This document shows positions 1 through 7,562 of a stretch of 37,261 bases of DNA, in pieces (positions within the stretch are counted from its first letter, which is position 1; each line of letters opens with the position of its first letter). The position numbers were made by a program, and so were the translations under genes. Under the pieces are notes generated by a model. It made no database searches and was not told where the DNA came from. It saw only the letters and a list, made by a program, of their open reading frames with translations. Source of the stretch: Camelimonas fluminis (lineage in GTDB: Bacteria > Pseudomonadota > Alphaproteobacteria > Rhizobiales > Beijerinckiaceae); contig NZ_BNCG01000020.1 in NCBI RefSeq assembly GCF_014656355.1, forward strand, positions 1-37,261, given 5' to 3'.

Positions 1-103
1 ATCACGTCCGCGCTCCCAACAAAACCCTGCATGAGTCAGGGGCAGAAGGCCTTGGTATTAGTCCCCGCATTTGATCGAATTGAGTCGCGGCCGAGCCAAG
101 CAA

Positions 104-300
104 TGAACCGCGCCGGGTTTGTCGGAGGCTCCAACTCCTGAGAAGGTGGAGCGATGACGAGCAAGACGACGAACACGTTCTCGCCTGAGGTGCGCGCGGG
201 CGGTGCGGATGGTGCTGGATCATGAGGCCGAGCATCCGTCGCGCTGGGCGGTTTCGGTCCAGGCCAACGTGGTCTCCGTCAGGTCTCGCAAACCTGAAGG
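104..300 (+). mobile_element. IS3-family insertion sequence remnant (left end and broken orfA)
   Basis: The bases from 104 (TGAACCGCGCCGGGTTTGTC) look like the terminal inverted repeat of an IS3-family element. A start codon follows at 154 behind an AGAAGGTGGA ribosome site. The reading begins [15 protein letters not shown], typical of an IS3 OrfA helix-turn-helix protein, but a one-base deletion near 192 breaks the frame. Restoring it gives RMVLDHEAEHPSRWAV before homology is lost near 285. The right end and OrfB are absent, so this is a dead fragment. Family assignment comes from recognising the protein pattern, not from a search. Confidence 0.7.
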
Positions 301-340
301 AAACACAACCGGCTGAAACCGCTCAACTCTTTTCGGGTTG

Positions 341-380
341 GGCTCTGAGTGTTGATTTCCGCTGAGAAGTGGCTCTGAGT
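341..380. repeat. 10-bp direct repeat, possibly an IS terminus
   Basis: GGCTCTGAGT occurs at 341-350 and again at 371-380, separated by GTTGATTTCCGCTGAGAAGT. Repeated short motifs with a CCGCTGAGAAGTG core are seen at the ends of some IS21-type elements, so this may be the tip of a further lost element. No coding sequence accompanies it. Between here and about 515 I recognise nothing. The minus strand there has a short open tail ending at 419 (reading YRTPDNLTPIFDEALRS), whose family I do not know. Confidence 0.3.
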
Positions 381-519
381 CACATTTGCTGCTGTTGACT
401 GTGACGCTTTTTCTGGTTCAGTGGAGGATCAGCGGATACGAAATCAATTTCAGCGCGCGAGCCTCGCTCCGGAGGGCTTCGTCGAAGATGGGGGTGAGGT
501 TGTCGGGGGTGCGGTAGAA

Positions 520-835
520 ATTCTGTTACGATCGCGTCAGATTTCAGGAACCTGCCCAGATTGCGGGCGGCAAAGCCGCCGGGTTCAGAGCCGATACGCA
601 CGGCGGCCGGCCGACCTGCCTCTGGGCGGCCGGCGGGTGATGCTGACGATCATGGCGCGTCGTTTCTGGTGCGATGCTGTCCTGTGTGGCCGGCTGATCT
701 TTTGCGAGCAGTTCGGCGACAACGTGCTGGCCCGCCATGGTCGGCGCACCCAGCGGCTGGAGATAATCGTTCACCATCTGCCTGGCGCTCGGCGGCCGAC
801 CTGCCGCAGCATTTGCCAATCGCCTTATGGCGCCG
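520..835 (+). pseudogene. ISL3-family transposase, N-terminal fragment, frameshifted
   Basis: This fragment encodes the N-terminal zinc-finger and helix-turn-helix part of an ISL3 transposase. The reading GTCPDCGRQSRRVQSRYARR, then DLPLGGRRV and ARRFWCDAVLCGR, gives the paired cysteines (CPDC at 553-564) and the DLP-L-GRRV motif of the family. After HHL at 772-780 the frame shifts, consistent with loss of two bases, and continues at 782 as LALGGRPAAAFANRLMAP. Homology ends near 835, where a different IS fragment begins. The DDE catalytic domain is missing, so it cannot encode an active transposase. Confidence 0.75.
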
Positions 836-1132
836 GAACGAAACCCGCTCATGGCATGGCTGGAACCGGCATGTCTCGCTTGTCATGCTGGCCTTCGCGA
901 TGATGCCGCCGGCAATACGCTACCGCGCCAATGACATGACGCTCCCCAAAAAAACGCGGACGCCAGCTACCAGGAACTAATCCGCTGGTCGGTACAGGAA
1001 ATCCGGCGCATCGCCACCAAGCTTGCCCGAAGACGGATCGAACCCGCCTGCATCATCGCATGGTCGCTTTGGCGACGCGCCCATCAAGCCGCCGCACAGC
1101 AAGCGCATATCAAATCAAAATCACAACTGTAA
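836..1132 (+). pseudogene. IS701-type DDE transposase, C-terminal fragment, frameshifted
   Basis: The reading RNETRSWHGWNRHVSLVMLA, followed near 983-1132 by IRWSVQEIRRIATKLARR and IIAWSLWRRAHQAAAQQAH, matches the C-terminal tail of IS701/IS4-like DDE transposases widespread in alphaproteobacteria. The two parts lie in different frames, with a shift between about 940 and 985. The second part ends at a TAA at 1130-1132. Only the tail is left, joined directly to the ISL3 fragment. The exact IS family is judged from memory of the motif and is less sure than the statement that it is a transposase tail. Confidence 0.6.
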
Positions 1133-1136
1133 TGTT

Positions 1137-1290
1137 AGGCATCAGCGGCGCTAGCCGCTCCCATTCCTCGTCTGTCAGGTCAGACGGATAGCGCTTCGTC
1201 TTCCGGGCGATCTCGGCCATTCGGCCTCGCTGCTCTGGCGTCCACATTCAGAGATTGAATCATAACTACCGCTCAAACGGGTTCTCAAAG
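1137..1290 (-). mobile_element. IS5-family insertion sequence remnant (end and first transposase codons)
   Basis: On the minus strand an ATG at 1247-1245 opens MWTPEQRGRMAEIARKTKRY followed by PSDLTDEEWERLAPLMP. The PSDLTDEEW motif marks the N-terminus of IS5-family (IS1031/ISL2-like) transposases. The reading is cut at about 1137, where the IS701-type tail begins. Bases about 1262-1290 (GAACCCGTTTGAGCGGTAG on the minus strand) are probably the terminal inverted repeat. The element is therefore an orphan end, pointing away from the porin gene that starts about 100 bases later. Confidence 0.7.
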
Positions 1291-1392
1291 TCCGAATTTC
1301 CAAACAGGCTCGAAGGGATTGCGCGGACATGTCACGGGAGTGTGGTACAGCTAGGTTTCAAGGCAGCGGGAGCACAACCCGGAGAGTTTAAC

Positions 1393-2898
1393 GTGACGTG
1401 GGTAAGGTCCCTGACTGTCTTTTGGATCGGCGTTCTGGCGGCCATTCAGCCGGTGGGCGCGCAGACAGCGGGTCCTTCGCCGGCTGAGGCGCGACGCATC
1501 GCAGCGGAAACGCCATTCGTTGACAATCCCGAGGGCGCCGGCGGCGATCCACAGACCGCTGTCGCCCAACCTGAGGCGTCAGCAAAACCTTCCGCCAATC
1601 TGACCACCTCCATTCAGGAGCTTTTTGGCCGGCGAGGCGATCCGGGCGGCATGCGCGCCTACCTCCTGAAACACGGGATCAGCTACAGCTTCACCTATAT
1701 TGGCGAGGTCCTGGGCGCCGCCTCCGGCGGCATGCGGCGCGGCGGCGTATATGATGGCCGTCTCGACGTCCAGGCTGACGCGGATCTCGAAAAGCTGCTG
1801 GGCTGGCGCGGAGCCAGCATCCACGCCAACCTCTACCAGATTCACGGAACAGGCCTGTCGCGTTATTACGTCGGCAACATGCTCACGGTCAGCGGCGTCG
1901 AAGCCCTTCCGTCGACCCGGCTCTACGAACTCTGGTTCGAGCAGAAATTCTTCAGCGACACCCTGAGCATTCGCGTCGGACAACTCGCCGCCGACACCGA
2001 GTTCGCCGTGAGCCAGACCGGCACGCTGTTCGTCAACGGGACCTTCGGCTGGCCGGGAATCCTGGCCGCGAACCTGCCAGCCGGCGGACCGGCCTACCCC
2101 CTGGCCACCCCAGGCGTGCGGGCCAAATATACGCCAGACAAGAACTTCTCTCTCCAGATCGGCCTGTTCAATGGCGACCCGGCGGGCGTCAGTCGACTGA
2201 ACGCCGACCCGCAGCGCCTCAACCGCACGGGAACGAACTTCCGGATCGGTGATCCGGCTCTCATCATCGCTGAAGCGGCTTACGCTTATGGCCTGGGGGG
2301 CCAGGACAAGGTCAAGCCCGGAACCGTGACGGTGGGCGGCTGGACGCATTTCGGCCGGTTCAATGATTTGTGCCCCGGCGAGCCCGGAATGCTGCTGTTG
2401 GGCGCCCCGGCTGACGTCGGACCAGCGCGCGCCCGGCGCGGCGATAGCGGCGTCTACGCCATGATCGACCAGACGATCTATCGTGAGGCCCGCGACCCAA
2501 ATGACGGCGCCTCGGCGTTCGTGCGGGTTGCGGTTTCACCGTCCGATCGCAATCTGGTCGACCTCTATGTCGACGCCGGCGTAAGCTACAAGGGTCTGTT
2601 GCGCGGGCGGTCTGACGACACGGTGGGCGTGGGTTTCGCTTTCGCCCGGATTTCCCGCGATGCGCGCGACCTGGACACGGATGCGATCCTGTTGTCCCGG
2701 CAGGCCGGCCCCCGGCGCAGTAGCGAGGCCGTGCTGGAATTCACCTATCAGGCCGTGCTGGCGCCCGGCGTCACCGTGCAACCGGACTTCCAGTATGTGT
2801 TCCGACCGGGAGGGGGCGTCGCCAACCCACGCAACCCGACCGGCGCGCGGATCAGGAACGCAGCAATCTTTGGGCTGCGCGCCGCGATCCGCTACTGA
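1393..2898 (+). CDS. OprB-type carbohydrate-selective porin
   Basis: A 501-residue outer-membrane beta-barrel protein of the OprB carbohydrate porin family, expected to pass sugars or other small polar solutes. The GTG at 1393 is chosen because GGAGAG lies 6-7 bases upstream and a Sec signal peptide follows at once (about residues 1-23, ending in PVGAQ). An in-frame ATG at 1255 lies inside IS5-end sequence and would bury that signal peptide. The body has OprB-like segments such as YELWFEQKFFSD, VRVGQLAADTEF-type strands, GWP, GLFNGDP and VGGWTHFGRF. The protein ends in alternating hydrophobic residues up to an aromatic terminus (IRY), as barrels do. Transported substrate is unknown. The gene stands alone, convergent with the PACE gene, and no sugar-use genes flank it. 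Confidence 0.85.
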   Translation: MTWVRSLTVFWIGVLAAIQPVGAQTAGPSPAEARRIAAETPFVDNPEGAGGDPQTAVAQPEASAKPSANLTTSIQELFGRRGDPGGMRAYLLKHGISYSFTYIGEVLGAASGGMRRGGVYDGRLDVQADADLEKLLGWRGASIHANLYQIHGTGLSRYYVGNMLTVSGVEALPSTRLYELWFEQKFFSDTLSIRVGQLAADTEFAVSQTGTLFVNGTFGWPGILAANLPAGGPAYPLATPGVRAKYTPDKNFSLQIGLFNGDPAGVSRLNADPQRLNRTGTNFRIGDPALIIAEAAYAYGLGGQDKVKPGTVTVGGWTHFGRFNDLCPGEPGMLLLGAPADVGPARARRGDSGVYAMIDQTIYREARDPNDGASAFVRVAVSPSDRNLVDLYVDAGVSYKGLLRGRSDDTVGVGFAFARISRDARDLDTDAILLSRQAGPRRSSEAVLEFTYQAVLAPGVTVQPDFQYVFRPGGGVANPRNPTGARIRNAAIFGLRAAIRY

Positions 2899-2931
2899 CC
2901 CGACAGCCAGGTCTGGAGGCAACGCGCAGGG

Positions 2932-3378
2932 TCAGCCATGCGCAGGCATGACTGGCGCGCCAGTCGGGATCGGGAAAATCCGGTCATAGGCAAGATTGAA
3001 CACAAATGCGTGGACCAAGTAAAAGGTCACGATCGCCACATCCATGACGAGGGCCGTCCAGAGGGAAATGCCGAGATACCAGGCGATGACCGGGACGAGG
3101 AGCAGCACAAGGCCAGCCTCGAACAGGATTGCGTGCGCTACGCGAATCCACAGCGTCTTGGCGGGGCTGCCGGCAAGCCGGATCATCGCGTGATCAAAAC
3201 CCAAATTGTAGACAAAGTTCCACACGGTCGCGACCGTCGCCGAGACGACGCCGACAACGCCCATATGGCTGACCGGCTGGTTAAACAGCCATGCGGCCCC
3301 TGGCATGAAAATCGCCAGGCCAATCACTTCAAACAGCAGCGCGTGCCAAACCCGGTCGGAGAAGGAACGCGTCATCAT
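2932..3378 (-). CDS. PACE-family (AceI-like) efflux transporter, tandem BTP domains
   Basis: A 148-residue inner-membrane protein with four predicted helices made of two copies of the bacterial transmembrane pair domain. Each copy opens with a similar motif, RVWHALLFE near residue 9 and RVAHAILFE in the second half. The glutamate at residue 17 (16 from the second ATG) matches the membrane glutamate Glu15 that is essential in Acinetobacter AceI, which exports chlorhexidine and short-chain diamines. The length fits the family. The start is one of two adjacent ATGs at 3378 and 3375, behind AAAGGGC. The gene is divergent from a LysR-type regulator, the usual arrangement for aceI and aceR. Natural substrate is not known from sequence. 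Confidence 0.85.
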   Translation of the reverse strand: MMTRSFSDRVWHALLFEVIGLAIFMPGAAWLFNQPVSHMGVVGVVSATVATVWNFVYNLGFDHAMIRLAGSPAKTLWIRVAHAILFEAGLVLLLVPVIAWYLGISLWTALVMDVAIVTFYLVHAFVFNLAYDRIFPIPTGAPVMPAHG

Positions 3379-3408
3379 CAAGCCCTTTCGTGTTTGTCCA
3401 CGCGGTTC

Positions 3409-3458
3409 TATCTGATATTCCATAGGAGAAAAGTTAGATAACATCTGAAAAGCAGATA
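3409..3458. promoter_or_regulatory. Candidate LysR-type operator in the PACE/lysR divergent promoter
   Basis: The 81-base gap between the divergent starts contains ATCTG-AAAAG-CAGAT at 3443-3457. This is a perfect dyad with T-N11-A spacing, the standard LysR-type box. TATCTG at 3409-3414 is the inverse of CAGATA at 3453-3458, and AGATA recurs at 3436-3440, so several half-sites line up. The position just upstream of the lysR start suits autoregulation and activation of the divergent gene. The base pattern is seen directly; the binding role is inferred. Confidence 0.5.
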
Positions 3459-3459
3459 G

Positions 3460-4365
3460 ATGTCCGTTTCCATGGAACAGCTGGAGGCCTTCGTGGCCGC
3501 CGCCAGCGCAGGCTCCTTCTCCGGCGCGGCGCGGATGCTGGGAAAGGCGCAATCGGCGGTCAGCACCCACATCGCCAATCTGGAGGAGGATCTGGGAACG
3601 CCGCTGTTCAGTCGCGCCGGCAGAACCCCAGTTCTCACCGGGGCGGGCGCACGGCTGCTTCCGGAGGCGAAAATCATCCTCGACCGGCGCGAACATTTTA
3701 TCGGAGTCGCCCGCAGCTTTGAGGCGCGCGTCGAGAAGCGGCTGGTCGTTGCGATCGACGAACTTTAACCCGAGACCATGGTCGGTGAATTATGCGCCGG
3801 ATTCGCCAGGCATTTTCCTCATGTGGAGCTGGAGTTGCTGTTCCCCATCATGGAGGACGTCAGTCGTCTGGTGCTGGATGGCAAGGCCCAGATCGGCGTC
3901 ATGTGGCGGCAGGAGAACCTGCCGCCTGAGCTTGGTTTCAAAACCATCGGCTGGGCGCCGCTGAAGCTGGTCTGTGGCAAGGGCCATCCGCTGGCGCAGA
4001 CGCGGGTTGATTGGGAAGATCTGAAACGCCACCGCCAGTTGATGGTCACCGTGCGCAACGAAAGCGCCGAACGCCACAGACTGCGCGTCGCGGCCGAGGT
4101 CTGGTGGGTCGAAAGCCACTGGGTAATCATGCAGATCCTGCGCCACGGCGTCGGCTGGGCGCTGGTCCCTGCGCATATTGTCGAAAGCTCGCCGGTCGCG
4201 AGCGAGCTGGCGATACCCGAACTGGAGTTTGACGAAGGCGAATGGCCGGTGGCGCTGGAAGTCGTCTGGCACAAGCAGAAGCCTTCCGGCCCGGCGGCGG
4301 AATGGCTGCGACGACGTCTGACGACGATGAAACTTGGCGCAACGCCGGACCATCCGGGCGCTTGA
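3460..4365 (+). pseudogene. LysR-type regulator interrupted by one in-frame TAA
   Basis: The reading from the ATG at 3460 gives a LysR helix-turn-helix (LEAFVAAASAGSFSGAARML, then QSAVSTHIANLEEDLG, PLFSRAGRTPVLTGAGA). It stops at TAA 3766-3768 after 102 residues. The same frame then continues without shift from 3769 to 4365 with a LysR effector-binding domain (about 198 codons, including VELELLFPIMEDVSRLV, MWRQENLPPELGF and KLVCGKGHPLA). Together the parts make a normal length of about 301 residues, so one base change, for example from a tyrosine codon, explains the break. An ATG at 3778 could restart the second half, but alone it would lack DNA binding. A sequencing error or rare readthrough cannot be excluded. 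By position it should regulate the divergent PACE gene. Confidence 0.8.
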
Positions 4366-4682
4366 CCCAAACAGGCCCGACGACCGGAGGGGATCGCCGA
4401 CGGTCCCACACATATGGACCCACGCAAAAAATCCGCATTTGGCGACCGCCTGGTTGCGCCCGGCCGGAAAGCCATGAATCATCCCGGCGTATCCGGGGAA
4501 GTCGGGATCCCGGCATCCGGACGCGATAGCGGGCGCGCAGGCCACCGGCCCAGGGGCGTCCGGCAATTTCGGGAGCCAAGGACATCTGGTCCGCCCTGGC
4601 GGGCGCGGGCTCCAGATGCGTGGCGCGCCAGGGAATGGGGTTCCAGGAGAATGGGGCGCCAAGGGAATGGGGTCCTGGAACG
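4366..4682. other. 317-bp intergenic region rich in short dyads
   Basis: No credible gene lies between the lysR remnant and the LuxR-type regulator. The stretch holds CCCGG-CGTAT-CCGGG at 4483-4497, the palindrome CGGGATCCCG at 4503-4512, and three near-repeats of GAATGGGG between 4633 and 4672. It looks like dispersed intergenic repeat sequence. The promoter of the downstream regulator must lie here, but I could not pick out convincing -35 and -10 boxes. Confidence 0.5.
4640..4681 (+). promoter_or_regulatory. Hairpin ending one base before the regulator start codon
   Basis: GTTCCAGGA at 4640-4648 pairs perfectly with TCCTGGAAC at 4673-4681, leaving a 24-base loop that contains two GAATGGGG repeats and GGCGCC. 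The right arm ends one base before the ATG at 4683 and includes the only purine-rich stretch (GGAA) that could serve as ribosome site. If the mRNA folds this way, translation of the LuxR-type regulator would be restrained. The pairing is seen; the function is inferred. Confidence 0.4.
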
Positions 4683-7373
4683 ATGACGTCGACGCCATTG
4701 CTGGTGAGCACGAAATTTGCCCCACCGCGGCTGCCCCTGCACCCGGTAGCGCGGGAAGCGCTGTCCTCGCTGCTTGGCAGGGCGCAGCACAGCCGGCTCA
4801 CGCTGGTCACCGGTGGAGCGGGATTTGGCAAAACAACCCTGCTGGCCCAGATCCGGCTTGAACTGCTGCGCCACGACGCCTCGGTGCTGTGGATTTCACT
4901 ATCAACCGACGAGCGAAGCTTTCCGGCGTTCTGCGCCAGCCTGACTGGCGGCCTGCAGCAGGCGGGCCTGCTTCCGGAAGACGAATTGCCGATGCCCGCC
5001 GAGGCGGATGGCGACGACGAGCTGAGATCCGTGGCGGCCGCGTTGATCAATGCGTTCGCGCGCAACGACGCCGAGATGTTTCTGCTGGTTGATGACTTTC
5101 AGCACACGGGCGACCCGCGCATCGAGCAGCTGGTGCAAATGCTCGTGGAAGGCGGCCCGGTCAATCTGCACGCCATCATCGCCTCCCGAACCGCGCCCGG
5201 GCTGCAACTGGGGCGACTGCGCGCCATGGGCGACCTGTGCGAGATCGCCGCCGTCGATCTGGCTTTCAGTTTCCGCGAGTCGCTGGCGTTTCTCAGGTCC
5301 AACCTTGATCCACACATTGATCTGGACACGGCGCACGGCATACACGCGCAGACCGATGGGTGGCCGATCGGCCTCCAACTGACGGCGATTGCGCTGAAAA
5401 CCGGCCATCGCCGTCGCATCGGCTGGGGTGGCGCGCTGCCCAACAGCGACGACCTCAACGCCTACCTGACCGAAGACGTGCTCGCCGGCTTTCCGGAAGG
5501 CCTGATGGGCTTTCTGCAGAAGCTGTCGATTTTGCGGCGCTTCAACGCGGAACTGGCCGCCCATGTCACCGGCGCCGCCAACGCGGCGGACATGCTCGCC
5601 ACGATCGCTGGCCTCAATCTGTTTTTGCAGCCTGTTGATCTGGAGGGGCGCCACCAATGGTACCGGCTGCATCCCATGTTCATCGAATACCTCAACGGCA
5701 AGCTCGGCCAGAGCGACGTGGAGATCCGCGTGTTGCACCGCCGGGCGGCGGAATGGTTCGCCCGGGAAAACCTGGTCACCGAGGCATTCCGGCATGCGCT
5801 GCCCAGTGAAGACTTCGATCTCGCGATCAACGTCATGGAGCGCACGCTCCGTCCAACCCGGAACCTCAACGAAATCGGCGTCTTCACGCGCTGGATAGAA
5901 GGCCTGCCCGTCGCCCTCGTCAGCCAGCGTCCCAAGCTGGCTGTCCTCGGCGCGTGGGCCTATGCCCTCACCGCCCGGCCAGATCAGGCGGCAGGCCTCA
6001 TCGCCCGGCTGGAAGCCGGCGGCGCCAGCGACAGGCACCGCGCGCACATTATCCTCGCCAGGGGCATGATTGCCGTCCAGCGCGATGATGCGGAGGCGTG
6101 CCGGGCCGCGATCACGCCCCTCATGGCCAGCCGCCTGGCCAACGCGCAGCTGGAGCATATCCGGCTTGGCCTGGTGATTGGCCTTCTGGCGCGCCAGGGC
6201 CACTATGCCGAAGCGCGGGCAGAAGCCCGAAACATCACCACCCGCGACAATCACGAACCGTCGCTGATCGCGCGCAACGCGGCGGTGATGGCGGAACTGA
6301 TCCAGGGGAATTTCCTGGAGGCCCAGCGCCTGGCGGGGCCCCTGCTCGCCCTGGCCGAAACCGCCCATGGCCCGCGCTCGCTCAGCGCCTGCATGATCGC
6401 GGCGACAATGGCCGAAATCGCGTACGAATTCGACGACACGACCGGAGCCGGCGAGTTGCTGGCGCAACGCATGGACATGCTGCGGTTTTCCGTTCCGGCC
6501 TGCGCCACCGCCGCGGCGCTGTGCGTGGCGCGGCTGCAGGCCATTCACGACTCACCCGCCATAGCCGCGAGCTATCTCGCCGCCAGGGCGGAACACTTTC
6601 GCGCACGCGGCCTGGAGCGCGGCGTGGCGCTGATGATCGCCGATCAACTGCGGTTTGAACTGGATGGCGAGGTCTGGCGCGCGGGTGACTGGCGCGGGGC
6701 CGGCGCGCTGCTTCAGGAGCTGGAGGAGCTGGGCGGCCGCCATATGGGCGACCAGGTGAACGACCTGGAGATCCAGGCCATCGTGGCGCTTTCCCGGGCG
6801 CGCCTGGCGCGGTCGCGCGGCGAAGCAGACGCGGCCCTGAATGCGCTCGACGCGGTGGACGCGGTGGCCGGCCGGCTGCGGCGTGGGCAACTGGCCGTCA
6901 CGGTCCGCATCGTCCGCGCGCTGACGCTCGCTGATCTGGGGCGTGGGGATGAAGCCGCCGCCAGCCTGACCGAGGCCCTGGGGCGCGGGTATGAACTGGG
7001 CCTTGTCCGAACGCTTCTTGATGAGGGCGAGCCGCTGCGCCAGCTTCTCGCCAGCCTGCCCACGCCAGGCGACCGGGCGTTGCAGGCGTACCGGCGCCAG
7101 TTGCTCGCACGGCCGTTCATGGGCGCTGGAAGGGATGCGTCCACGGCGACGCCTGAGCGTCCGGACAAGGAGGGCAGGAACGGCGCCGCCCTGACCCCGC
7201 GCGAGGAGCAGATCCTCGCCCTGCTTGTCCAGGCGATGCCCAACAAGCGGATCGCCCTGGCGCTGGATATCAGCGCCCAGACGGTCAAATGGAACCTGCG
7301 CAACATCTTCATGAAGCTCGGCGTATCCACCCGCTACGAAGCGATCCTGGTTGCCCGCGAGCGGGGAAAATAG
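4683..7373 (+). CDS. MalT-like LuxR-family ATP-dependent transcriptional regulator
   Basis: An 896-residue signal-transducing ATPase (STAND/LAL type) with LuxR DNA binding. The ATG at 4683 gives MTSTPLLVSTKFAPPR, the typical opening of MalT-like proteins. A Walker A motif GGAGFGKTT lies at residues 44-52, followed by the NTPase region with VDDF. A long helical repeat region resembling TPRs fills the middle. The last 60 residues are a LuxR helix-turn-helix (LTPREEQILALLVQAMPNKR, then ISAQTVKWNLRNIFMKLGV). Such proteins bind an inducer and ATP, oligomerise, and activate a nearby operon. The gene lies 189 bases upstream of the co-directional CoA cluster, making it the probable activator of that cluster, with a pathway acid or CoA ester as a plausible inducer. 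Confidence 0.88.
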   Translation: MTSTPLLVSTKFAPPRLPLHPVAREALSSLLGRAQHSRLTLVTGGAGFGKTTLLAQIRLELLRHDASVLWISLSTDERSFPAFCASLTGGLQQAGLLPEDELPMPAEADGDDELRSVAAALINAFARNDAEMFLLVDDFQHTGDPRIEQLVQMLVEGGPVNLHAIIASRTAPGLQLGRLRAMGDLCEIAAVDLAFSFRESLAFLRSNLDPHIDLDTAHGIHAQTDGWPIGLQLTAIALKTGHRRRIGWGGALPNSDDLNAYLTEDVLAGFPEGLMGFLQKLSILRRFNAELAAHVTGAANAADMLATIAGLNLFLQPVDLEGRHQWYRLHPMFIEYLNGKLGQSDVEIRVLHRRAAEWFARENLVTEAFRHALPSEDFDLAINVMERTLRPTRNLNEIGVFTRWIEGLPVALVSQRPKLAVLGAWAYALTARPDQAAGLIARLEAGGASDRHRAHIILARGMIAVQRDDAEACRAAITPLMASRLANAQLEHIRLGLVIGLLARQGHYAEARAEARNITTRDNHEPSLIARNAAVMAELIQGNFLEAQRLAGPLLALAETAHGPRSLSACMIAATMAEIAYEFDDTTGAGELLAQRMDMLRFSVPACATAAALCVARLQAIHDSPAIAASYLAARAEHFRARGLERGVALMIADQLRFELDGEVWRAGDWRGAGALLQELEELGGRHMGDQVNDLEIQAIVALSRARLARSRGEADAALNALDAVDAVAGRLRRGQLAVTVRIVRALTLADLGRGDEAAASLTEALGRGYELGLVRTLLDEGEPLRQLLASLPTPGDRALQAYRRQLLARPFMGAGRDASTATPERPDKEGRNGAALTPREEQILALLVQAMPNKRIALALDISAQTVKWNLRNIFMKLGVSTRYEAILVARERGK

Positions 7374-7419
7374 CCCGGGCGGCGGCAGCGCCCTGCCGGG
7401 GCGCCTTCAGTTTCGGCGT

Positions 7420-7438
7420 CCCACCCATTTTGGGTGGG
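7420..7438 (+). terminator. Hairpin downstream of the LuxR-type regulator
   Basis: CCCACCCA at 7420-7427 and TGGGTGGG at 7431-7438 form a perfect 8-bp stem with a TTT loop, 47 bases after the regulator stop. No T-run follows, so it may be an imperfect intrinsic terminator or an mRNA-stabilising hairpin. The operon promoter would be expected between here and 7562; I see no strong consensus boxes. Confidence 0.4.
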
Positions 7439-7562
7439 GCCAACGCCCTGCCAACCCCACCCATCATGAGCAGGTTACACCGCCCCCTGAACTGACGACC
7501 CTGCGCCCACGAACCGTCCGCGCCCCCTCCGCCGCGCGGTCATTTCGGGCCAGGAGTTCACG

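Noticed and set aside
1255-1392. Upstream extension of the porin to the ATG at 1255
   Set aside because: That part translates IS5-end sequence and would bury the signal peptide that begins at the GTG at 1393.
3778-4365. Second half of the LysR regulator as an independent gene
   Set aside because: It is in the same frame as the first half and begins in the middle of the linker to the effector domain, so one interrupted gene is the simpler reading.
4902-6548. 548-codon open frame antisense to the LuxR-type regulator
   Set aside because: It is a shadow of a real gene with no recognisable motif and no ribosome site of note.
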